Assembly (NCBI GenBank): GCA_900547855.1
Contig: URIK01000090.1
Span: 1-7,607, forward strand
DNA from: an uncultured Collinsella sp.
Lineage (GTDB): Bacteria > Actinomycetota > Coriobacteriia > Coriobacteriales > Coriobacteriaceae
Direction: 5' to 3'
DNA length: 7,607 bases
Part shown: positions 1 to 7,559 of the stretch, in pieces
Layout: every line of letters starts with the position of its first letter
Position numbering within the stretch: the stretch's first letter is position 1
Notes under the pieces: model-generated
The model's input: only the letters and a program-made list of their open reading frames with translations
Told to the model about the DNA's origin: nothing
Database searches by the model: none
Program-made: the position numbers and the translations under genes

Positions 1-2
1 AA

Positions 3-68
3 AAGATCAAGTCGTCCTCGCAGACGCTCAAGCAGGAATACCTCGATACATACGAGCGAGGTGAATGA
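3..68 (+). CDS. C-terminal fragment of an unidentified protein
   Basis: The third reading frame is open from the window edge to a TGA at 66-68 and reads as a plausible, mostly charged C-terminus ending in LDTYERGE. Only about 21 residues are visible, so no family can be named. The stop is 1 nt before the ATG of the next gene, whose ribosome-binding site (GAGGTGA, 58-64) lies inside this reading frame. That arrangement is typical of translationally coupled operon genes and is the main reason to believe the frame is real. The other two forward frames are open over most of this short stretch as well, so the call is tentative. Confidence 0.45.
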   Translation, partial: KIKSSSQTLKQEYLDTYERGE

Positions 69-69
69 C

Positions 70-414
70 ATGAAACTATTTGAACAGCTGAAGTCCAATG
101 CGTCGCGCATGGCTGTCTACGCCATCCTCGTGGCAACGGCTTTATGCGGAATCGCGGCACCCGTCTATGCGCTCAACGGGGAGAAAGGCGATGTCGAACC
201 CGCGTACATGGCTTCGACGGTTAAGGACCGGTACAAAGCCTTCTCTGGAGACACGTTTTACGTAGCAGAGTACGACACGACCTACCGTCAGCTTCGCTAC
301 AACAAGGGCTACGACTATCTAGGCGCAGAGGCAATCAGCTATACGTCGGGTTGGTACCGCTCCAACTATGGACACATAACCCAGTTCAAGTGTAACTACC
401 GTGTGTACAACTAA
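70..414 (+). CDS. Small secreted tyrosine-rich protein, unknown function
   Basis: I do not recognise a family. The 114-residue product starts with a classical signal peptide: a positively charged N-terminus (K2, K8, R13), a hydrophobic core at about 15-30 (AVYAILVATALCGIAA) and a likely signal peptidase I site after V-Y-A34. The predicted mature part is about 80 residues and holds 13 tyrosines (about 16%), concentrated in the second half, with a single cysteine and no further membrane segment. ATG 70 is preferred over the in-frame GTG at 61 because GAGGTGA (58-64) sits at proper distance upstream of 70, and because the signal peptide then begins at the start codon. The gene follows an upstream frame by 1 nt and ends at a strong terminator, so it is probably the last gene of an operon. 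A secreted peptide or bacteriocin-like role is possible, but nothing in the sequence proves it. Confidence 0.75.
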   Translation: MKLFEQLKSNASRMAVYAILVATALCGIAAPVYALNGEKGDVEPAYMASTVKDRYKAFSGDTFYVAEYDTTYRQLRYNKGYDYLGAEAISYTSGWYRSNYGHITQFKCNYRVYN

Positions 415-428
415 AGCAACCGGCCGGG

Positions 429-465
429 ACGAGGGGTGACGCAAAAGCGTCGCCCCTCGTTTTTA
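429..465 (+). terminator. Strong intrinsic terminator of the small secreted protein operon
   Basis: A 13-bp stem (430-442 with 447-459, one G-U pair at 437/452, extended by A429-T460) closes an AAAA loop and runs directly into five T (460-464). It starts 15 nt after the stop codon at 412-414. Confidence 0.92.
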
Positions 466-473
466 ACCATGTC

Positions 474-492
474 AACTGAACCTAGTTCAGTT
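474..492. promoter_or_regulatory. 19-bp palindrome, possible operator
   Basis: Two perfect 8-bp arms, AACTGAAC (474-481) and GTTCAGTT (485-492), flank a 3-nt centre. The site lies just beyond the terminator in a gene-free stretch. Its symmetry and size suit a dimeric DNA-binding protein, but I see no convincing promoter overlapping it, so function is inferred from symmetry alone. As RNA it would form a hairpin with only a 3-nt loop. Confidence 0.35.
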
Positions 493-555
493 TGGTTGAT
501 TTCCGATCTCAGCCGAACACATTGAGCGGAAAGGCCGTTCCCGCAGTCAGTCGAA

Positions 556-597
556 CGTCCCCGGGGCCCTTCTCAGGCCCCGGGGACGGCATTTTCC
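556..597 (+). terminator. GC-rich terminator-like hairpin without an obvious gene
   Basis: A perfect 13-bp stem (556-568 with 576-588, almost entirely G and C) encloses a 7-nt loop and is followed by CATTTT. The T-run is short and starts a few bases after the stem, so it is a weaker match to an intrinsic terminator than the one at 429-465. No gene lies between the two hairpins. It may be a back-up terminator, the end of a small RNA, or insulation for the rpmE promoter. Confidence 0.55.
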
Positions 598-668
598 CAG
601 TTGAAGGAACGGTGGAGATGTGTTTCGATGGGTCAGATTCGTGTCGTTCCGAAAAGACCGTGAACCTT

Positions 669-697
669 TTGTGGGACACGCGGCGCCGTGGTACCAT
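669..697 (+). promoter_or_regulatory. Probable housekeeping sigma promoter of rpmE
   Basis: TTGTGG (669-674) and TACCAT (692-697) are separated by 17 bp. This is the ideal spacing, with 3/6 and 4/6 matches to the -35 and -10 consensus. Transcription from here would begin near 704 and give a leader of about 78 nt that includes the folded element at 711-774. This is the best placed candidate in the gap. Confidence 0.5.
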
Positions 698-710
698 AGC
701 CGAGTTTGTT

Positions 711-774
711 GTCTTGGTCGGAAACCAAGACGCCTTATGCGCTGATCGGTAACCAGCGCCTGACCAATAAGGAG
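711..774 (+). promoter_or_regulatory. Probable bL31 autoregulatory leader hiding the rpmE ribosome-binding site
   Basis: Two hairpins are visible. The first has an 8-bp stem (711-718 with 724-731) and a 5-nt loop. The second pairs CCTTAT (733-738) with ATAAGG (767-772), then GCGCTG (739-744) with CAGCGC (754-759). It leaves a 7-nt bulge at 760-766 and a 9-nt apical loop. The 3' strand of the lower stem contains most of the Shine-Dalgarno sequence AAGGAG (769-774), so the fold would block initiation at ATG 782. TTGGTC (714-719) can also pair with GACCAA (762-767), an alternative that competes with the first hairpin and part of the second. Ribosomal-protein leaders of this logic let excess protein shut off its own mRNA. 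L31 leader motifs are known from several bacterial groups, including Coriobacteria as I recall, so bL31 itself is the likely ligand. Confidence 0.7.
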
Positions 775-781
775 TCCTACC

Positions 782-1207
782 ATGAAGCAGGGTATCCATC
801 CCCAGTATGTCGAGTGCACGGTGACGTGCTCCTGCGGCAACACCTTCAAGACGCACGCTACCGTGTCCGAGATGAAGGTCGAGCTTTGCAACGAGTGCCA
901 CCCGTTCTACACCGGCCAGCAGAAGTTCGTCGACACCGGTGGACGCGTCCAGCGCTTCGCCGACAAGTTCGGTGGCGCCGCTGCCGCCCAGCTCAAGAAG
1001 GCTGAGGAGGCCAAGGCCGCCAAGGCCGCCAAGGCTGCTGAGGCCGAGGCCGCTCGCAAGGCCGCCGCTGAGGCTAAGGCTGCCGAGAAGGCTAAGCGTG
1101 CCGCTAAGTTCGCCGAGGAGGCTGCCAAGCAGGCTGCCGAGGCTCCCGCAGAGGCTCCCGTCGAGGAAGCCGCTGCCGAGGCCGAGACCACCGAGGCTGC
1201 TGAGTAA
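782..1207 (+). CDS. rpmE: 50S ribosomal protein bL31, zinc-binding type, with long Ala-rich tail
   Basis: bL31 is a small protein of the large ribosomal subunit that helps bridge to the small subunit. Residues 1-65 are a normal bL31 beginning MKQGIHPQY, with the zinc-binding pairs C16/C18 and C36/C39 and the family segment ECHPFYTGQQKFVDTGGRV. The protein is 141 residues, about twice the family's usual 65-80. Residues 66-141 form a low-complexity tail of Ala, Lys and Glu (38 of 76 are Ala) that should be a charged helix up to about 120 and then a Pro/Ala/Glu acidic end. The four-cysteine form implies use when zinc is plentiful; the cysteine-free paralogue is not in the window. AAGGAG (769-774) lies 7 nt before the ATG and is sequestered by the leader fold. 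The gene has its own promoter and terminator and appears monocistronic. Confidence 0.96.
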   Translation: MKQGIHPQYVECTVTCSCGNTFKTHATVSEMKVELCNECHPFYTGQQKFVDTGGRVQRFADKFGGAAAAQLKKAEEAKAAKAAKAAEAEAARKAAAEAKAAEKAKRAAKFAEEAAKQAAEAPAEAPVEEAAAEAETTEAAE

Positions 1208-1241
1208 ATAGCTCGCCGAGCAAACACTCGCATTCATGGCT

Positions 1242-1284
1242 AAAGGGCCGCGTATCCATCTGGGTGCGCGGCCCTTTTCTTTTA
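1242..1284 (+). terminator. Intrinsic terminator of rpmE
   Basis: An 11-bp stem (1242-1252 with 1267-1277) continues as a further 5 pairs, two of them G-U (1253-1257 with 1262-1266), to an ATCT loop, and is followed by TTTTCTTTTATT. It begins 34 nt after the stop codon. The apical half closely resembles that of the terminator at 5630-5658. Confidence 0.92.
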
Positions 1285-1352
1285 TTGGTGCAAACGGACC
1301 TGCTCCCATGGCACCAAATTGGTGCGAAGGGGGACAGGTCCGTTTGCACCAA
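1285..1352. repeat. Head-to-head palindromic repeat pair, REP/BIME-like
   Basis: Two half-elements of 33 and 34 bp (1285-1317 and 1319-1352) stand in opposite orientation with one base between them. Each begins TTGGTGC and ends GCACCAA. Base 1285-1302 is the perfect reverse complement of 1335-1352 (18 bp), and 1311-1315 pairs with 1321-1325 at the centre, so the whole forms one long hairpin. The inner parts of the halves differ by a few bases, which suggests two diverged copies rather than one recent inversion. The architecture resembles REP sequences moved by RAYT (TnpA-REP) transposases. No transposase is present here, so it would be a non-autonomous element. Confidence 0.75.
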
Positions 1353-1382
1353 ATGGCAGAGATGTAGCGTTTGCCCAGATAA

Positions 1383-1419
1383 AACCTGCCAAAATAAACC
1401 TGTCCCTGTTTGGCAGGTT
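1383..1419. repeat. Third, diverged copy of the REP-like element
   Basis: Perfect 11-bp arms AACCTGCCAAA (1383-1393) and TTTGGCAGGTT (1409-1419) enclose a 15-nt loop. The loop carries ACCTGTCCC (1398-1406), which is the exact reverse complement of GGGACAGGT (1331-1339) in the preceding repeat. Read on the minus strand both copies show the core GGGACAGGTYYRTTT. The terminal arms differ completely between the two elements, so the shared core is what links them. There is no T-run after it, so it is not a terminator. Confidence 0.55.
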
Positions 1420-1438
1420 GGTCGTAGTTATTACGTGG

Positions 1439-1460
1439 CGGTCGAGGTCGACCGTATAGG
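1439..1460 (+). promoter_or_regulatory. 16-bp palindrome next to a possible -10 box upstream of secA
   Basis: CGGTCGA (1439-1445) and TCGACCG (1448-1454) form a perfect inverted repeat around GG. It abuts TATAGG (1455-1460), a 4/6 match to a -10 box about 90 nt before secA. No good -35 box is visible at the right distance. The pair could be an operator over a regulated promoter, but a second candidate region, TACATTTATC (1482-1491), also exists and I cannot choose between them. Confidence 0.25.
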
Positions 1461-1501
1461 CCGCGCCTTGTTTGGCTAAAGTACATTTATCTGTGTTTAA
1501 C

Positions 1502-1542
1502 TCGCCCAAGGCTGCATGGCGTGGGCGATGGCCAAAAAAGGA
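1502..1542 (+). promoter_or_regulatory. secA leader hairpin and ribosome-binding site
   Basis: TCGCCCA (1502-1508) pairs perfectly with TGGGCGA (1522-1528) around a 13-nt loop, ending nine nucleotides before the purine-rich AAAAGGA (1536-1542) that serves ATG 1550 at 7-nt spacing. That spacing decides the start: the in-frame TTG at 1472 has no ribosome-binding site, and the in-frame ATG at 1559 is further away. The hairpin does not cover the Shine-Dalgarno itself, so any effect on translation would be indirect. Confidence 0.5.
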
Positions 1543-1549
1543 AAACCAC

Positions 1550-4356
<2,807 letters not shown>

Positions 4357-4357
<1 letters not shown>

Positions 4358-5505
4358 TGGCTGAGGCTTTAGAGGTAACGCCCGCCGAGCTGGACGCGTT
4401 CGCGGACCGGCTCGGCGAGGTCGAGTCGTATCTCCACCTGGACGAAAAGCGCACGCGCGTGACCGAGCTCGAGGCCAAAAGTGTTGCCCCTGGCTTTTGG
4501 GATGACGCCGACGCCGCCCGTGCCACCATGGAGGAGATCGCGCGTACCAAGGAAGATATCGCTGCCGTGGACACCGCGCGCGGCGAGCTTTCCGATGCCC
4601 GCGCCGCGCTGGAGCTTGCCGAGGAGATGGGGGATGACCCCGACGCCGTCGCCCTTCGCGAGGAGGCTACAGCCACGGCTGAGCGCCTGGCCCGGGCCAT
4701 CGATGAGCTTGAGCTTTCGAGCTGGTTTACCGGTGAGTTCGATCACGGCGATGCCATTGTGACCATCAAGCCCGGACAGGGTGGTCTGGAGGCCCAGGAC
4801 TGGACCTTCATGCTCTTTAAGATGTACATGAAGTACTGCCAGCGTCGCGGCTGGAAGGTCACCATCAACGACTGTCCCGCGGCCGAGGTCATCGGCATCG
4901 ACCGCGCGACCTTTACCGTCGAGGGCAAGGACGCATTTGGCATGCTGCGCGCCGAGGCCGGCGTCCACCGCTTGGTTCGCATTAGCCCCACCGACGACAA
5001 GAAGCGCCGCCAGACCACGTTTGCCGGCGTCGAGGTCATCCCCGTGCTACCCGATGATATCGACATCGAGATCAGTCCCGATGACATCCGCGTGGACGTG
5101 TACCACGCGAGCGGCCCGGGCGGTCAGGGCGTCAACACCACCGACTCCGCCGTGCGCGTGACGCATTTCCCCAGCGGCATTGTGGTCACCTGCCAAAACG
5201 AGCGCAGCCAGATCCAGAACAAGGCCGCGTGCATGCAGATCCTCAAGGCTCGCCTGTACGAGATTGAGCTCGAGAAGCGTGCCGAGGCGCTCGATGAGAT
5301 TCGCGGACCCAAGACCACGATTGGTTTTGGCAACCAGATCCGCAGCTACGTGCTCTACCCGTACCAGATGGTCAAGGACCTACGCACGGGCGTGGAGACC
5401 AGCAATGTCGAGGCCGTTCTTGACGATGGCGACCTGGACCCGTTTGTTATTGGCTACCATCGCTGGGCCACCGGCAACGCCGATGCAGAAGGCTCGGAGG
5501 TCTAA
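4357..5505 (+). CDS. prfB: Peptide chain release factor 2 (RF2), no programmed frameshift
   Basis: RF2 releases finished peptides at UAA and UGA codons. The 382-residue frame is continuous and covers the N-terminal helical domain, the codon-recognition domain (about 120-240) and the catalytic domain with G255-G256-Q257 in ASGPGGQGVN. The alanine six residues before Q257 corresponds to the position where E. coli K-12 has a weakening threonine. The in-frame UGA shift site found near codon 26 in many bacteria is absent: the homologous place reads SYLHLDEK (24-31) without interruption, as in other actinobacteria. The stop-codon reading tripeptide, SPF in most RF2 proteins, is S210-P211-T212 here within RISPTD. 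RF2 rather than RF1 is indicated by the SP doublet, the RRQTTFAGVEV context and the neighbourhood. The start overlaps the secA stop by 1 nt (TAATG). AGGA (4346-4349) inside secA is the likely ribosome-binding site. Confidence 0.96.
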
Positions 5506-5566
5506 AACATCGGGCGGCTTCAAACCGATGCTAAGCCCAACGGTTGGACGGGTTTGTATCCAGAAT

Positions 5567-5590
5567 AAACCCTGCGCAGGGGTGGTTTTT
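5567..5590 (+). terminator. Weak terminator-like hairpin after prfB
   Basis: AAACC (5567-5571) can pair with GGTTT (5584-5588), with CT/AG closing a GCGC loop and an unpaired GGGT, followed by TTTTT up to 5590. The stem is short and bulged. A 6-bp stem (5508-5513 with 5525-5530) lies just after the prfB stop. Apart from these I see no gene in 5506-5670. Confidence 0.35.
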
Positions 5591-5604
5591 GTCCGGCGAA
5601 TCGG

Positions 5605-5610
5605 TAGAAT
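5605..5610 (+). promoter_or_regulatory. Possible -10 box for the yitT-family gene
   Basis: TAGAAT matches the -10 consensus at 5/6. No recognisable -35 box lies 16-18 bp upstream (TGGTTT at 16-bp spacing is the nearest). If used, transcription would start near 5617 and meet the terminator at 5630-5658 after only about 15 nt. Confidence 0.35.
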
Positions 5611-5629
5611 CGAATACAAGAAGAAGTTC

Positions 5630-5658
5630 AAAGCGCATCCGTTTGGGTGCGCTTTTTT
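5630..5658 (+). terminator. Intrinsic terminator abutting the ribosome-binding site of the next gene
   Basis: An 11-bp stem (5630-5640 with 5645-5655, one G-U pair at 5638/5647) with a GTTT loop runs into six T (5653-5658). The Shine-Dalgarno GGGAGG (5661-5666) begins two bases later. It probably ends the secA-prfB transcript. Its position means any transcript of the downstream gene starting upstream must read through it. Confidence 0.85.
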
Positions 5659-5670
5659 GAGGGAGGCAGC

Positions 5671-6561
5671 ATGGCATATCGTCTGGACATCAAGCGCATT
5701 CTTTCGATGAACTTCTTTCACGACCTGCCCCAGATCATGTTGGGGTGTGCCCTGGCAGCCATCGCGACGGACCTGTTTTTGATCCCCAACGGCCTTGCCG
5801 CCGGTGGCGTTACGGGCCTTGCCACCATTATCCAGGCGGTCGGCGCGGCGCGAGGCGTGTCGCTTCCCGTCGGTATCCAGACCATCGTGATGAACGCCTT
5901 GCTGCTGCTGGTCGTTATGCGCGAGGGCGGCATGTTCTACGTGGTGCAGACCGCGACGGGCTTTGTGCTGCTGGGCTTCTTTACCGATCTGTTCGCCCCG
6001 TTTGTAGCACCTCTGGCGGATGCGGACCTGATGCTTCCCGCCATGTGGGGCGGCATTATTACGGGCATCGGTTACGGCATGGTGTTGCGTGCCGGCGCCA
6101 ACACCGGCGGCTCGGACACGATTGGCCAAATCATTTCGCGTAACACCTCGCTGCCGGTGGGCTCGACCGTCATGGCAATCGACGTTGCCGTGTGTGCGCT
6201 GTCGGCTCCGGTCTTTTCAATCGAAAACGCACTATATGCAGGCCTTTCGATGGTCATTAGCGGCTATGTGATCGATGCCGTGGTCGATGGCGGCAACAAA
6301 CGCCGTATGGTACTCATCATCTCGGATAAGTTCCCTGATATCGCTGCCGATATCATGTATGGCCTGGGTCGTGGTTGTACCAAGTTTAAGGCGACTGGCA
6401 TGTATTCGGGTGCCGAGAAGCCGGTGATTATGGTCATCGTGAGCCGTCGAGAGCTCAATACCCTCAAGACGATCGTGCGTGAGCGCGATCCTCACGCCAT
6501 CGTGACGGTTGCCGACGTTACGGAAGCCTTCGGCGAGGGCTTTAAGGACATTAACGCGTAG
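5671..6561 (+). CDS. YitT-family membrane protein (DUF161 plus DUF2179)
   Basis: This belongs to the widespread YitT family of uncharacterised membrane proteins (several paralogues in Bacillus subtilis); the transported or sensed substrate is not established. The 296-residue product has about six hydrophobic segments (near 20-38, 42-60, 69-85, 90-112, 123-140 and 164-203, the last probably two helices). It carries two repeat-like glycine motifs, IPNGLAAGGVTG (38-49) and RAGANTGGSDTIG (140-152), typical of the family. From about 210 to 290 comes the soluble C-terminal DUF2179 domain, with GRGCTKFKATGMYSG, IVSRREL and the closing ADVTEAFGEGF. The length is complete. ATG 5671 is chosen over an in-frame GTG at 5647 because GGGAGG (5661-5666) precedes it and the GTG lies inside a terminator stem. 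The gene is a single unit between two gaps; no terminator follows it clearly. Confidence 0.93.
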   Translation: MAYRLDIKRILSMNFFHDLPQIMLGCALAAIATDLFLIPNGLAAGGVTGLATIIQAVGAARGVSLPVGIQTIVMNALLLLVVMREGGMFYVVQTATGFVLLGFFTDLFAPFVAPLADADLMLPAMWGGIITGIGYGMVLRAGANTGGSDTIGQIISRNTSLPVGSTVMAIDVAVCALSAPVFSIENALYAGLSMVISGYVIDAVVDGGNKRRMVLIISDKFPDIAADIMYGLGRGCTKFKATGMYSGAEKPVIMVIVSRRELNTLKTIVRERDPHAIVTVADVTEAFGEGFKDINA

Positions 6562-6769
6562 GGGCGACCGCGTTCCATCCAAAAGACGTTCACATTGATA
6601 AACCGTTTCATCAGCGGTTCTGCCTGCTAAATTGTTCAAATAATGATAAAAACTCTGGTAAAGCCATCAGTTTCCAGCATAATGAATGACGTACGTGCAT
6701 TGCGGCTGTGTTGGGACTACCTTTCCGTGCCGTGCGCATCTTGTCTAAAGAGGATGAAAGGAAGGCACA
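6562..6769 (+). promoter_or_regulatory. Promoter region of the transketolase gene
   Basis: This 208-base gap contains a distinctly AT-rich stretch (about 6625-6690). CATAAT (6678-6683, 5/6 to the -10 consensus) is the best -10 candidate, with no convincing -35 box at 17 bp. A 5-bp hairpin (6601-6605 with 6615-6619) has no T-run and is not a terminator. The gene's ribosome-binding site is AAAGGAAGG (6757-6765). I see no coding sequence here. Confidence 0.4.
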
Positions 6770-7559
6770 ATGAGCGACGAAGAGCTCAAAAAGGTTGCCA
6801 ACGAGGTAAGGAAGGGCATCGTCGCCGGCGTGCACGCTGCCAAGTCCGGCCATCCGGGCGGTTCGCTCGGCGCTGCCGACATCATGACCTATCTGTACTT
6901 TGAGGAAATGAACGTCGACCCGGCCGACCCCCGCAAGGCCGACCGCGATCGCTTTGTGCTTTCCAAGGGCCACTGCGCTCCGGGCCTGTACGCCGTGCTT
7001 GCCGAGCGCGGGTTCTTCCCCAAGGAGGACCTCGAGACGCTGCGCCATATCGGTAGCCACCTGCAGGGTCATCCCAACATGAACGACACCCCGGGCGTCG
7101 ACATGTCCACCGGCTCGCTCGGCCAGGGCATCTCCGCCGCCGTGGGCATGGCGGTTGCCGCCAAGCACTGGGGCGATACTTACCGCACGTACGCCCTGCT
7201 GGGCGATGGCGAGAGCGAGGAGGGCCAGGTCTGGGAGGCCGCCATGTTTGCCGGCAACCAGCAGCTCGATAACCTCTGCGTGATCGTCGACCACAACGGC
7301 CTTCAGATTGACGGTCCCGTCGAGGAGGTCAACGACCCCATGCCGCTCGCCGACAAGTTCCGCGCCTTTAAGTTCCACGTGGTGGAGCTCGCCGACGGCA
7401 ACGACTTCGACCAGATCCGCGCCGCCTTTGCCGAGGCTCGCGCCACCAAGGGGCAGCCGACCGCCATTATCGCCGAGACCCTGAAGGGCAAGGGCGTGTC
7501 CTTTATGGAGAACCAGGTTGGTTGGCACGGCAAGGCCCCCAATGATGAACAGTTTGAGC
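6770..7559 (+). CDS. Transketolase, N-terminal (thiamine-diphosphate binding) subunit, 3' end missing
   Basis: Transketolase moves two-carbon units between sugar phosphates in the non-oxidative pentose phosphate pathway. Here it is the split form, in which an N-terminal subunit of about 270-280 residues pairs with a separate C-terminal subunit, normally encoded next to it. The 263 genuine residues include SGHPGG (26-31), SKGH (65-68), GSLGQG (115-120) and the thiamine-diphosphate motif from GDGESEEG (145-152) to DHNG (174-177), which coordinates the cofactor and Mg2+. MENQVGWHGKAPN (246-258) is typical for the very end of this subunit, so only about 10-20 residues are missing. The split form, rather than a full-length enzyme, is inferred from similarity and not seen. 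The reading frame continues past 7559 only into adapter sequence; those 15 residues (PVSYTHLTLPTTSRV) must be discarded. AAGGAAGG sits just upstream of ATG 6770. Confidence 0.93.

Noticed and set aside
61..69. GTG 61 as the start of the small secreted protein
   Set aside because: The GTG is itself part of the GAGGTGA ribosome-binding site serving ATG 70.
1383..1419. Hairpin read as an intrinsic terminator
   Set aside because: There is no T-run on either side in the right position and the loop is 15 nt long; it fits a repeat copy better.
509..1486. 325-residue minus-strand frame across rpmE and its flanks
   Set aside because: It runs through two terminators, the repeat element and the antisense of the Ala-rich tail; the Ser/Gly/Leu repeats are only the complement of that tail.
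1472..1549. 26-codon N-terminal extension of SecA from TTG 1472
   Set aside because: There is no ribosome-binding site at 1472, the extension contains no SecA homology, and AAAAGGA is well spaced before ATG 1550.
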